Origin: DATAOG01 sp963753685
GTDB taxonomy: Bacteria; Pseudomonadota; Alphaproteobacteria; Geminicoccales; Geminicoccaceae
DNA: 64,000 nt
Reading direction: 5' to 3'
Assembly (NCBI GenBank): GCA_963753685.1
Contig: CAVWDE010000022.1
Span: 62,001 to 126,000, forward strand
Shown here piece by piece: positions 48,331-57,386 of this stretch. The number at the start of each line of letters is the position of its first letter. Within the stretch, counting starts at the first letter, position 1. Position numbers and translations under genes: made by a program. A model generated the notes under the pieces. That model was not told the origin of the DNA. It saw nothing but the letters and a program-made list of their open reading frames with translations, and searched no databases.

Positions 48331-49936
48331 TCAATGCGCGTCGGCGGGCGGGGCCTTGGGCGGCAAGACCTTGCGCATCAGCGGCACCATGACGGTGGCG
48401 AGCGCGAGGCAGACCATGACCGCGAGGAAGGCATCGGCGAAGGTCTGGGTCTGGGCTTCGCGCCAGACGAGCTGGCGCAGGAGGCCAAGCGCCGCGGCAT
48501 GGCCCTGGAGCGGATCGCCGCCCGAAGCGGCGGTCGCGGTCGCTCCGACCCGCTGCAAAAGATCCGTGACGGCCGGGTTGGCCGTGGTCAGATGCTCGGC
48601 AAGACGCAGGAAATGGAGATTCGCCCGGTCGTTCAGGATCGTGGCGCAGGCGGCGATGCCGATCGCGCCGCCGAGGTTGCGCATCAGGTTGAACAGGCCG
48701 GAGGCGAGCCTCAGGCGTTCCGGGGCAAGAGCGCCGAGCCCGAGCGTCACCGCCGGTGCGACCGCGAACTGCTGCGAGAAGCCGCGCAGCGCCTGGGGCA
48801 GCAACAGCTCGCGCCAGCCCCAGTCATGGGTGATCGGCGCGAAGAACCACATGCTGAGCGTGAAGCAGGCAAAGCCGAACATCATCAGCCAGCGCAGATC
48901 GATCCGCCTGGCAAGGAACGTGTAAACCGGAATCGCCGAGAGCTGGAACAGGCCGGTCGAGAGCACCGCCTCGCCGATCTGCAGGGCGCTGAAGTCCCGC
49001 ACCCGGCCGAGGAACAGGGGCGTCAGATAGATCGTGGCGAAGATCCCGACCCCGGCGATGAACGAGAAGAAGCAGCCGAGCGCGAAGTTCCGGATCTTGA
49101 GCGCCCCGAGGTCGACCACCGGATCGTCGTAGGTCAGGCTGCGCCAGAGGAAAGCGATCCCGGCGAGGGCTGCGATCCAGGCGGTCGCGCGGATGGTGTG
49201 GTCGCTGAACCAGTCCCAGCGCGGCCCCTCCTCGAGGGTGTACTGGAGACTGCCCAGGAACAGCGCCATCAGCACCATGCCCAGGTAGTCGGCGCGGCGC
49301 AAAAGCGACAGATCGGGCCGGTCGATCCGGACCAGGATCGGCACCACGATGGTGATGAAGATGCCGGGCACCAGGTTGATGAAGAACAGCCAGTGCCAGG
49401 ACCAGTTGTCGGTGATCCAGCCGCCGACGGTCGGGCCCAAGGTCGGCGCGAGCGAGGCGATCGAGCCGATGGTCGCGGCCGCGATCACGCGCTGGTGGCC
49501 GGCGAAATAGACGAAGGCCGTGGTGAACACGGTCGGGATCATCGAGCCGCCGAGAAAGCCCTGCAGCGCCCGGAAGGCGATCATGCTCTGGATGTCCCAG
49601 GCCCAGCCACAGAGCAGGCTGGTCGCCGTGAACCCGGCGGCCGAGATGCAGAACAGCCAGCGGGTCGAGAGCACCCGCGACAGCCAGCCGGACATAGGGA
49701 TCACGATGATCTCGGCGATCAGATAGCTGGTCTGGACCCAGGTGGTCTCGTCGCATGCCGGCGGACAGGCCGCCGCCGATGTCCTTGAGCGAGGCGGAGA
49801 CGATCTGGATGTCCAGCAACGCGATGAAGAAGCCCACGCACATGGTCGCGAAGGCGATCACCTTGGTGACCGTCGGCAGCTCGGCGGGCGGGGTGACCGC
49901 CGCCGCCGGGGCACGCCCGGCGGCGGCTGCGTTCAT
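48331..49936 (-). pseudogene. DHA2-family MFS multidrug exporter (EmrB-like), one frameshift
   Basis: Start ATG 49936 overlaps the emrA stop. The first frame gives VIAFATMCVGFFIALLDIQI and ending GGGLSAGM near 49754; the rest, beginning ETTWVQTSYLIAEIIVIPMS, is one base out of frame and continues through 14-helix MFS sequence to 48331. Removing one C near 49750 gives an intact protein of about 534 residues. Motifs GWLSRVLSTRWLF and ITDNWSWHWLFFINLVPGI are typical of DHA2 exporters. The protein is otherwise undamaged, so a sequence error or very recent mutation is likely. Confidence 0.88.
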
Positions 49937-51042
49937 CGAGGGTCTCCGGCGGCGTCGCGCTGGTCGACGCTCGCGGTGACCGAGAGGCCGGGCCGCAGGC
50001 GACCGAGCATCGCGGCATCGCCATCGAGCAGGATGCGCACCGGCACGCGCTGCACGATCTTGGTGAAATTGCCGGTCGCGTTCTCGGCGGGCAGCAGGCT
50101 GAACTGGGCGCCGGTCGCCGGCGCCAGGCTCGCGACGTGGCCGCTGAAGATCTCGCCCGGCAGCACGTCGGCCTCGACCTCGACCGGCTGGCCCGGGCGC
50201 ATCAGGGCGAGCTGGCTCTCTTTGAAGTTGGCATCGATCCACAAGCCGCGCGCCGGCACCAGGGACATCAGCTGGGCACCGACGGTCGCGAACGCGCCGG
50301 CGCGCGCGCTCCGGTTGCCGACGGTGCCGTCGATCGGGGCGCGGATCTCGGTGTAGCTGAGGTTGAGCAGGGCGATCTCGCGGCCGGCGGTCGCCTCCGC
50401 GAGCGCTGCTTGCGCCGCCTGCTTCTGGGTGTCGATCACCTCGAGCTGGCGCTCGGCCGCCGCCAGCGTGGCGCGCGCCTTGTCGGCGGCGGCGACCGCC
50501 TGCTTGTGCTCGGCATCGGCCTGCTGCAGACGCTGGGTCGAGGCGAATTCGTTGGACGCGAGCCGGCGATAGCGGACCAGGTCGAACTCGGAGCGGGCAG
50601 CCTCGGCATCGGCCGCCGCGATCCCGGCCTTGGCCTCGGTGACCATCGCCTCCTGCAGGTGGCGGGTGGCATCGAGGTTGGCGAGCGCCGCACGCTGTGC
50701 GGCGACCGCGGCCGTCGCCCGGTCGAGCGCCGCCCGGTAGTCGCGGTCATCGAGCTTGAGCAGCAGGTCGCCCGCATGCACCGCCTGATTGTCGGCGACC
50801 GCGACCGCGCTGATGAAGCCCGCGACCTTGGGCGCGATCACGGTGATGTCGCCGCCGACGTAGGCGTCGTCGGTGCTCTCGATGAAGCGTCCGACGGTCC
50901 ACCACTGATGGCCGTACCAGGCGGCTGTCAGCGCCACCAGCGGCACGGCGCCGGCGATCGCCAGCTGCTTCAGCCCGCGGCGCAGATCCCACCGCACGCG
51001 TGCCGGAATCACCGCTTCGCGCTCGAGCACGGTGCTGGTCAT
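49933..51042 (-). CDS. emrA: EmrA/HlyD-type membrane fusion protein
   Basis: 369 residues. One N-terminal membrane segment (LAIAGAVPLVALTAAWYG) precedes the biotinyl-lipoyl half-motif STDDAYVGGDITVIAPKVAG, a long alpha-hairpin rich in alanine, glutamate and glutamine, and the second half-motif NLSYTEIRAPIDGTVGNRS. It connects the EmrB exporter to an outer membrane channel. Its start overlaps the hxlR stop and its stop overlaps the emrB start, so the three genes form one tightly coupled operon. Confidence 0.92.
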   Translation of the reverse strand: MTSTVLEREAVIPARVRWDLRRGLKQLAIAGAVPLVALTAAWYGHQWWTVGRFIESTDDAYVGGDITVIAPKVAGFISAVAVADNQAVHAGDLLLKLDDRDYRAALDRATAAVAAQRAALANLDATRHLQEAMVTEAKAGIAAADAEAARSEFDLVRYRRLASNEFASTQRLQQADAEHKQAVAAADKARATLAAAERQLEVIDTQKQAAQAALAEATAGREIALLNLSYTEIRAPIDGTVGNRSARAGAFATVGAQLMSLVPARGLWIDANFKESQLALMRPGQPVEVEADVLPGEIFSGHVASLAPATGAQFSLLPAENATGNFTKIVQRVPVRILLDGDAAMLGRLRPGLSVTASVDQRDAAGDPR

Positions 51043-51599
51043 GACGCCTTCTCCCGCTTCTGCGCCGGGCGTTTTCGGGCCGCCGGCCGAAGGTCTTCGG
51101 TGGCTGCTGCGGTGGTTGCGCCGGCGATCGCATAGCGCCGTCGTGTGGTCTCGCTGGCGGCCGGTCCGGCGGCCGACCGGAACGCGGGCTCGACCAGCGG
51201 CCGGCCGCTCGCGCGATCGACCAGCACGGGATCGGCCTCGGCGCCGGTCACGGCATCGACGATCAGGACGCTCTTGCCTTCAGGCGCGAAGTGTTTGTTG
51301 CCCCAGGCGAGCAGCGCCCAGAGCACCGGCCGGAAGTCCCGGCCGCGCTCGGTCAGAACGTACTCGTCGCGCGGCGGCCGTTGGCTGTAGCGGCGACGCG
51401 CGAGCAGACCCGCCTCGACCAGGGCGCCCAGCCGCCGGGTCAGCATGTTGGGCGCGATCGCGAGGCTCTTCTGGAACTGATCGAAGCGCGTCAGCCCGTG
51501 GAAGGCGTCGCGCAGGATCAGGATGCTCCACCACTCGCCGACCCGCTCGAGGCTGCGGGCGATGGGGCACGGCATGTCGCCGAAGCTCTTGCGTTGCAT
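51039..51599 (-). CDS. HxlR family transcriptional regulator
   Basis: 186 residues. The winged-helix HxlR domain is clear: CPIARSLERVGEWWSILILRD with the conserved N-terminal cysteine (Cys11), HGLTRFDQFQKSLAIAPNML, and the wing RPPRDEYVLTERGRDF. Members often sense electrophiles or drugs through that cysteine. About 60 residues after the domain are basic and alanine-rich. As first gene of the hxlR-emrA-emrB operon it probably controls its own pump. An AT-rich promoter region precedes it. Confidence 0.92.
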   Translation of the reverse strand: MQRKSFGDMPCPIARSLERVGEWWSILILRDAFHGLTRFDQFQKSLAIAPNMLTRRLGALVEAGLLARRRYSQRPPRDEYVLTERGRDFRPVLWALLAWGNKHFAPEGKSVLIVDAVTGAEADPVLVDRASGRPLVEPAFRSAAGPAASETTRRRYAIAGATTAAATEDLRPAARKRPAQKREKAS

Positions 51600-51632
51600 G
51601 GTCCGTCACGTCTCAGTCCGTTTCATCATGAA

Positions 51633-51665
51633 AGTAGGTATATAGCACTAACTATCATCATGCAA
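51633..51665 (-). promoter_or_regulatory. Promoter and interrupted palindrome before hxlR
   Basis: An AT-rich island in GC-rich DNA. On the minus strand TTGCAT is followed after 15 bases by TATATA. The core 51633-51653 (AGTAGGTATATAGCACTAACT) is partly symmetric: AGTnnGT...ACnnACT. CATCATG flanks it on both sides. This layout fits HxlR autoregulation; no site consensus was tested. Confidence 0.45.
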
Positions 51666-51706
51666 GTGGCAAGGCAATTTTTTGCCGCCAAGCAGGCGAG
51701 CCCGCT

Positions 51707-52246
51707 ATGGCTCGCCGACGGATCTCGGTATCAGGACGACAAGCGTTGGCTGAGCGCGGTGCCGAGGTTCAGGAGCTCGCGCTTGGTCGGCGCCTGAAGG
51801 CTGCCGAGCCGCTGTTCTTCGGCGCCTACTTCGCCTTCCGCGAATCCGAGCTGATGGTGGTCGTGGCGCTCGCTGTGTTCTGCCTGCCGTTCGTGGTGCG
51901 GGTCATCATGGCGCGCCTCGCCGGCATCGACCCGGAGCTGGAGGAGGCCTCGGGCAATCTCGGCGCCAGCCGCAGCCAGACCTTCGTCCGCATCACCCTG
52001 CCGCAGGTGCTGCCCGGGGTGCTCGCCGGGGCCGCCTTCGCGCTGATCGAGGCGTTCGACAATGTGACGGTGTCGTTGTTCACGGCCTCGCCGCGCGCCC
52101 GGCCGCTGGCGGTCGAGCTCTATCAGTTGATCCAGTTCGACTCGAGCCCGATGGTGGCCGCGATCTCGGCGCTCGAGATCCTGCTGGCGCTCCTGGTCGT
52201 GTTCGTGCTCGCGCGCACGATCGGCCTCGAGCGTCTGCGGGACTGA
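51707..52246 (+). pseudogene. ABC transporter permease remnant (PotC-like C-terminal half)
   Basis: Only the C-terminal part of a polyamine/iron-type permease is recognisable, from about residue 36 of the open frame: LMVVVALAVFCLPFVVRVIM, then the EAA loop EEASGNLGASRSQTFVRITL and PQVLPGVLAG, and a final helix. The usual first three or four helices, export of a full frame and a proper start codon are missing; the preceding 100 bases are non-coding in character. No substrate-binding, ATPase or second permease gene is nearby. It is followed within 5 bases by the damaged kinase gene. Confidence 0.75.
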
Positions 52247-52251
52247 GCCGC

Positions 52252-53212
52252 GTGCCGCCGGACCTTCTGATCCTGGGCCAGGCGACCATCGACCACGTGG
52301 TGCCGGCCCGGCCCGGCGTCTGGCGGGTGCAGATGGGCGGCAATGCCCTTTATGCCGCCGCCGGCGCCCGGCTGTGGCTGGAGCCGGCCCGGATCGGCGT
52401 CGTGACGCGGCGCGGGCGCGGCTATCCGTTCGCGCTCGAAGAGACGTTGGCGCGCGCAGGTGTTCGGCATTCTGTGACCGAGGTCGAGGTCGACCACCTG
52501 GTCGAGTGGCTGCTCTACGAGGATGACGGCGCACGGCGGGCGCTGCCGCGCAATCCTGATCTGCGCGCCGCGGGCGGCGAAGGAATACCGACGGCGAGCG
52601 CCTATCTCGCCCGAACTCGAAGTCCTGAGCCCGGCGTTCGAGGACGTGCCGGCGGCCTGGCGTCATCCGGCCGCGGCCTACCTCGCGCCGCAAGTCGAGG
52701 CGCGTCATCGGGCGAGCATCCGGGCGTTCGCGGCCGCCCGTGCGGCGATCAGCGTCGACCCCTCACCGCACTACAGTCGCGGGTGCGAGCCCGCGGCGCT
52801 CGGCCGCCTGCTCGCGGGCGCACGCGCTTGCCTGCCGAGCGAGCAGGAGGCGCGCTCGTGGCTCGAGCGCTCGGGCGGCGATGCGCATGCGGTCGCTCGG
52901 GAGCTGCGGGCAGCTGGCTTTGCCGAGGTCGTGGTCAAGCTCGGTGCGCGGGGTGCCGTCGTCGCCGCCCACGACACGCTCGCGCTGGTGCCCGCCGCGC
53001 CCGGCCGGATGGCCGATGCGACCGGCGCGGGCGACGCTTTCGGGGGCGCCTACGCCGCCTGCCGACTGCTTGGCTACGACCCGCTCGAGGCCGCGCGGCG
53101 CGCCGCCGCGGCGGCGGCTCTGGTGATCGGCACCCGAGGCGCCGAAACGGCGCTCAAGCTCGACCCGCCAGAGAGCTCAAGACTGCCTCCGATCGAAGCG
53201 TCGACGACCTGA
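52252..53212 (+). pseudogene. PfkB family carbohydrate kinase, one frameshift
   Basis: From GTG 52252 the first frame gives LLILGQATIDHVVPARPG and the substrate-binding MGGNALYAAAGARLW. At about 52609 the frame must change by one base; the second frame continues PELEVLSPAFEDVPAAW and carries the PfkB signature GRMADATGAGDAFGGAYAAC with catalytic aspartate. Deleting a single G (52609) joins them as YLPELEVL, giving about 319 residues. Sugar or nucleoside kinase; substrate unknown. Its proximity to a truncated permease suggests a decaying transport-and-kinase operon, though this break alone could be a sequence error. Confidence 0.82.
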
Positions 53213-53324
53213 TCGACCCGCCCAACGCATGACCACCCGACCACAGCGTTTCGGGCATTTCTACTTCACAAGGCGCCAAGGCGTCATCCGCCTCAGCGAG
53301 CGGGTGCCCGACCGAGGGTCAGGC

Positions 53325-53651
53325 TCATTCTTGACCGGGATCGGCGCGGCGCACGTCGGGTTCGCCCAGCGCCACCATCCCCTTGTCGGCCAGGTCCTGC
53401 AGGAAGGCCGTCACGTCGGCCGCGATCTGCGTGCGCTCGGCCGCGAAGGTCGCGGCGAGATCGTCGATCACCGCCGCCACGCTCGCCTTGCCGTCGCAGC
53501 GCTTGAGAATCTCGACCGCGATCGGATCGGGCATCAGCACGCGCTCCGGGGCGAGCAACACCCAGGCCTGGCGCGCCTGATCGAAGCGCAGCTTGACCCC
53601 CCGCGGCAGCGCCGGCACCAGCTCGGCACGGACCTCGACCCGCCCGCTCAC
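53325..53651 (-). CDS. pqqD: PQQ biosynthesis peptide chaperone PqqD
   Basis: 108 residues from GTG 53651; a GTG at 53684 is the alternative, and the repeat region upstream contains more GTG codons. The PqqD winged-helix domain is visible: VPALPRGVKLRFDQARQAWV, LLAPERVLMPDPIAVEILKR, and the helical end AADVTAFLQDLADKGMV. PqqD binds the PqqA peptide and presents it to the radical-SAM enzyme PqqE. pqqE, which usually follows, is absent; the next 112 bases are empty and the following gene is on the other strand. Confidence 0.88.
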   Translation of the reverse strand: MSGRVEVRAELVPALPRGVKLRFDQARQAWVLLAPERVLMPDPIAVEILKRCDGKASVAAVIDDLAATFAAERTQIAADVTAFLQDLADKGMVALGEPDVRRADPGQE

Positions 53652-53661
53652 GCGCCGCCCC

Positions 53662-53728
53662 CGCTCACCTGATCCGCTCGCCACTTGACGCGCTCGCTCA
53701 CCTGATGGGTCTGCTCATCTGACGTGCT
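53662..53728. repeat. Imperfect ~34-bp tandem repeat between pqqC and pqqD
   Basis: Two units start CGCTCACCTGAT at 53662 and 53695 and end CTTGACGCGCT and TCTGACGTGCT. Each divides into halves of about 17 bases (CTCACCTGAT, CTCGCCACTTGACG). Degenerate further copies continue to about 53752. On the coding strand the unit places GTGAGC or GTGGCG repeatedly, so several false or alternative pqqD start codons arise. Confidence 0.6.
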
Positions 53729-53744
53729 CTCTTCGTGCGCTCGT

Positions 53745-54479
53745 TCACAGGGCCTCCGGATCGAAGGCGCCGGGCGGGATCCGGCCCGGCACGACGTAGG
53801 CGTGCTCGAGCGCGTCGAGCTGCACCCAGAGGACGTCGCACTTGAAGCGGAGCGCGTCCAGCACCGCCTGCTGCTGCTCGGGCCGGCGCGCTTCCCGTTT
53901 GACGTAGTCGAGCGCGAAATCGGCGTCGCGCGGCGCCTGGCTCAGGCGCTTCTCGAAATACGCAAGCGTCTGCCGGCTGATGAAATCGTAGCTCGCGAGC
54001 ATGCCCGAGACCCGGTCGGCGATGATCTTGGGCGAGAACATCTCGGTCAGCGACGACGCGATCGCCTCGAGCAGCGTACGCTCGCGCACGAACTGGACGT
54101 AGGCCTGGACCGCGAACCGGGTCGCCGGCAGGAGGCCGGCGGTCGAGATCACATAGCCGCGCTCCAGGCCCAGGCCGTCGGTCAGCCTGAGCCAGCGCTC
54201 GATGCCGCCCTCGCCGTCGCGCTCGCCGTCGTGGTCGATGATCCGCTGGCGCCAGGCGCGGCGCAGCGCCGGATCGTCCAGCCGGGCCAGCAGGGTCGCG
54301 TCCTTGATCGGAATCTGCGCCTGATAGTAGTAGCGATTGAGCGCCCACGCCTGGAGCTGCGCCCTGGTCAGCTCGCCGCTCTTCATGGCGATATGGAACG
54401 GGTGGTTCCAGTGATAGCGTTCCGCTCCGATCTGGCGCAGCGCTGCTTCCAGCTCGGCCGGGCTCAGGATCTTGGTCAC
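53745..54479 (-). CDS. pqqC: Pyrroloquinoline-quinone synthase PqqC
   Basis: 244 residues from GTG 54479, which overlaps the pqqB stop. The haem-oxygenase-like fold shows RYHWNHPFHIAMKSGELTR, NRYYYQAQIPIKDATLLARL and HDGERDGEGGIERWLRLTDG, all close to consensus PqqC, with active-site histidines and tyrosines in place. It catalyses the final eight-electron oxidation and ring closure to PQQ. Full length. Confidence 0.96.
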   Translation of the reverse strand: MTKILSPAELEAALRQIGAERYHWNHPFHIAMKSGELTRAQLQAWALNRYYYQAQIPIKDATLLARLDDPALRRAWRQRIIDHDGERDGEGGIERWLRLTDGLGLERGYVISTAGLLPATRFAVQAYVQFVRERTLLEAIASSLTEMFSPKIIADRVSGMLASYDFISRQTLAYFEKRLSQAPRDADFALDYVKREARRPEQQQAVLDALRFKCDVLWVQLDALEHAYVVPGRIPPGAFDPEAL

Positions 54480-55393
54480 AGCTCGATCTCCATGCCGTCG
54501 CAGGCGACCTCCCAGCCGGCGGCCGTGACCTCGGCGCGCTCCGGGGAGTCCTCGAGCAGGATCGGGTTGGTGTTGTTGATGTGCAGGTAGATCCGGCGGC
54601 CGATCCTCACCTCCCGCAGCGCCGCGAGCGAGCCCTCCGGCCCCGAGACGCTGATGTGGCCCATGCGCGCCCCGGTCTTGACCCCGGTGCGGCTGCGGAT
54701 CATCTCGTCGTCGGTCCAGAGCGTGCCGTCGAAGAACAGCAGATCCGCGCCCTCCAGACGCGCCGCCAGCCCGGCCGTGACCCGGGCGCAGCCGGGCACG
54801 AAGCAGGCGCGCGCACCGCTCTCAGCCCGCAGCTCGAGGCCGATCGTGTCCTCGGTCTCGGCGCCGACGTGCAGCCTCTCGTCCTCGAGGTAGAGGGCGA
54901 CCTTGCCGGGCACCGCGAACGGCACCACGGTCAGCCCGGGCAGGACCTCGGTCGCGCGCTCGAGGTGCAGCCGGTGCCGGCTCACGTAGTCCGGGTTCAG
55001 CACATTGAAGATCGGATTCTGGCTCAGGACCTGGAGGATCGCGCTGCTCGCATAGAGCGTGAACGACTGGCTCTCGCGCAGGCACAGCAGACCCGCGACA
55101 TGATCGACATCGCCGTTGGTCAAGACGACCGCGTGGATCGGGCTGTGGCGCGGCGTCGCCTTCGGATCTCGGACCTGGGGATGCAGAGCCGGCGTCGCCA
55201 GGATCTGCTGGCGCAGGTCAGGGGCCGCGTTGAGCAGCGCCCAATTCTGGCCGTCGACACTCGCCGCCAGCGAGCACTGGGTCCGCCAGGGCGCCGCCGG
55301 CTCGCCTCGCCACGCGCGCTGCCCGACCGGGCAGGCGCTGTTCCATTGCGGAAAGCCGCCACCGGCGGCGGCGCCCAGGACGATGATGCGCAT
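54476..55393 (-). CDS. pqqB: PqqB, MBL-fold hydroxylase of PQQ biosynthesis
   Basis: 305 residues from the ATG at 55393. N-terminus RIIVLGAAAGGGFPQWNSAC is diagnostic; the metallo-beta-lactamase metal site appears as LTNGDVDHVAGLL, a degenerate H-x-H-x-D-H as usual for PqqB. It is an iron-dependent hydroxylase acting on the tyrosine of the Glu-Tyr dipeptide. It is coupled to pqqC by stop/start overlap and lies 39 bases after pqqA. Confidence 0.95.
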   Translation of the reverse strand: MRIIVLGAAAGGGFPQWNSACPVGQRAWRGEPAAPWRTQCSLAASVDGQNWALLNAAPDLRQQILATPALHPQVRDPKATPRHSPIHAVVLTNGDVDHVAGLLCLRESQSFTLYASSAILQVLSQNPIFNVLNPDYVSRHRLHLERATEVLPGLTVVPFAVPGKVALYLEDERLHVGAETEDTIGLELRAESGARACFVPGCARVTAGLAARLEGADLLFFDGTLWTDDEMIRSRTGVKTGARMGHISVSGPEGSLAALREVRIGRRIYLHINNTNPILLEDSPERAEVTAAGWEVACDGMEIEL

Positions 55394-55432
55394 CACCGCC
55401 CGGGGCGCACGACCACCGGCGCGTCGGCCGGC

Positions 55433-55510
55433 CTAGAGGTCGGCTGGGAAATAGGCGTTGATCTCGCAGCCGCAGGCAATCTCAACGATCTTGGGCGTAC
55501 GCCACTGCAT
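55433..55510 (-). CDS. pqqA: PQQ precursor peptide PqqA
   Basis: 25 residues, too short for most gene callers. The sequence ends CGCEINAYFPADL; Glu16 and Tyr20 have the conserved E-x-x-x-Y spacing and become the PQQ skeleton. The start ATG at 55510 has a strong AGGGAGGA upstream. First gene of pqqABCD. The 200-base leader up to the amidase stop has no second gene; part of it (55511-55560) could hold the promoter, but no clear hexamers are chosen. Confidence 0.95.
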   Translation of the reverse strand: MQWRTPKIVEIACGCEINAYFPADL

Positions 55511-55710
55511 CAGGAGTCCTCCCTGGTTGTCGTGCACCGGATCATCCGATGGGTGCCCAAGCTTCTTAGGGCAAATGCGCGGGGAAGGCCATAGGTTTTG
55601 CGCAGGCGGAGAGGCGAACGCTTCGCTGCCGTGGTGCCGTCGGTCCCGGTCATCCAGCACTTGCAGTACGGCGGCCCCGGGGCGGGGACCGCCGCGTTCT
55701 CCAAGCAAAA

Positions 55711-57234
55711 CTACTGGGTCTGCCAGTCGACCGCCTGCTCGTAGGCGTGAGCGGCGCGGTAGATGGTCTTTTCGTCGTAGAACTTGCCGATCAGCATCAG
55801 ACCGACCGGCAGGTCGTCGGCGAGCCCGCAGGGCACGCTCATCGCCGGATGGCCGGTGACGTCGAAGGGCGCCGTATTGGGCAGCATCTCGAACGCCCGC
55901 TGCAGGATCTCCGGGATCGGCGCGTTCTCGTCGGGCAAGGGCGTCGCGGTCACCGGCAGCGTCGGCATCGCCAAAAGGTCATAGTCCTGGAGCACCGCGT
56001 CATAGGCCGCGCGCAGCTGGCGGGCGAGGTTCTGGGCCTTGGCGTAATAGTGGCCGCGGTAGTTGCGGACCATGTGCCAGCCCAGCAGCATGGTGGTCTT
56101 GAGGGTGTCGGAGAGCTCGTCGGCGCGGTTCCGCCAGCCGCTGTGGAAGTCGAGCAGGCTGGTGACGTACAGACCCTTCCAGTTGAAGCCGTAGCCGTTG
56201 CCCTGCATCATCTGCACGGTCGCCCCCTCGGCCGCGATCGGCAGCCAGATCGGCACCCCCATCAGGTGCATCGGGATCGCGACCTCGTCGACCGTGGCGC
56301 CCTGGGCACGCAGCACCTCGGCCGCCTTCTTGACCTTGGCATCGACGCCCGGGTCCGAATTGGCATGGCCGAAGCCCTCGCGCACGACCGCGATCCTGAG
56401 CCCCGCGGCACCGCGCCCGAGCGCCTCGGTATAGCGGTCCGCCTTGACCCCCTGCTGGCGCGGGTCGAGCCCGTCGGGACCGGCCAGCACCTCGAGCATG
56501 AGCGCATTGTCGGCGACGTTGGCGCTCATCGGCCCGGTGTGGTCGATGGTCAGCTCGATCGGCATGACCCCGGTGTAGGGCACGAGGCCATGGGTCGGCT
56601 TCATGCCGCACACGCCGCAATAGGCCGCCGGGATGCGGATCGAGCCGCCCTGGTCGCCGCCGATCGCGAGGTCGACCTCGCCGGCCGCGAGCAGGGCCGC
56701 ACTGCCGGACGACGAGCCGCCGGCCGAGTAGCCCTGGCGGCGCGGGTTGTGCACCGGCCCGGACGAGCTCGTATGGCTGCCGCCCGAGAAGCAGAAATAT
56801 TCGCAGACCGACTTGCCGAGGATCGTGCCGCCGGCATCCAGGATGCGGGTCACGATGGTCGCATCGACGTCCGGGACGTAGCCCTCGAGGGTCGAGGCGC
56901 CGTTCATCATCGGCACGCCGGCGATGCAGACGTTGTCCTTGATCACGACCAGCTTGCCCTTGAGCTTGCCCTCTGGGGCACCCTCGATCCTGGTCTTGAC
57001 GTACCAGGCGCCGAGCCGGTTCTCCTCGGCGCCCGGCCGGTAGCCGGGCGTGCGCGGGTAGGTGACCGGTGGCAGGGCCTGCGGCATGCGATCGATCAGG
57101 TTGTAGGCGTCGATGTTCGGACGCATCGCGTCCAGATGGACCGCGAGGTCCTCGTCGCTCATCGTGAAGCCGAGCTCCGCCGCCAGCTCCGCGAGCTGCG
57201 CCGGGGTCGGCAGCTTGACCGTGCCGAGGGTCAT
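55711..57234 (-). CDS. Amidase signature family hydrolase
   Basis: 507 residues from the ATG at 57234, which has GGGAGGA upstream. The Ser-cisSer-Lys triad is recognisable: lysine in LVVIKDNVCIAGVPM, the glycine/serine-rich AGGSSSGSAALLAAGEVD, and nucleophile region GGDQGGSIRIPAAYCGVCGM. MKPTHGLVPYTGVMPIE resembles aliphatic and nitrile-hydratase-associated amidases rather than GatA, but no nitrile hydratase gene is nearby. Substrate unknown. It is divergent from the PLP enzyme gene at 57387, which may be functionally linked. Confidence 0.9.
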   Translation of the reverse strand: MTLGTVKLPTPAQLAELAAELGFTMSDEDLAVHLDAMRPNIDAYNLIDRMPQALPPVTYPRTPGYRPGAEENRLGAWYVKTRIEGAPEGKLKGKLVVIKDNVCIAGVPMMNGASTLEGYVPDVDATIVTRILDAGGTILGKSVCEYFCFSGGSHTSSSGPVHNPRRQGYSAGGSSSGSAALLAAGEVDLAIGGDQGGSIRIPAAYCGVCGMKPTHGLVPYTGVMPIELTIDHTGPMSANVADNALMLEVLAGPDGLDPRQQGVKADRYTEALGRGAAGLRIAVVREGFGHANSDPGVDAKVKKAAEVLRAQGATVDEVAIPMHLMGVPIWLPIAAEGATVQMMQGNGYGFNWKGLYVTSLLDFHSGWRNRADELSDTLKTTMLLGWHMVRNYRGHYYAKAQNLARQLRAAYDAVLQDYDLLAMPTLPVTATPLPDENAPIPEILQRAFEMLPNTAPFDVTGHPAMSVPCGLADDLPVGLMLIGKFYDEKTIYRAAHAYEQAVDWQTQ

Positions 57235-57386
57235 GATGGCAGTCCTCCCGTTGTCCCTTGCGCCCGCGAGCGTAGCACCGCACGAGGTGCGCTGCACGCG
57301 CGGCGCGCACGCCGGTTGGACAACCCGCCCGATCCCGCTATGAGTGGCATAAAGGGGCTGTCTTGCTCACATCGGGAGGTGAGGTG

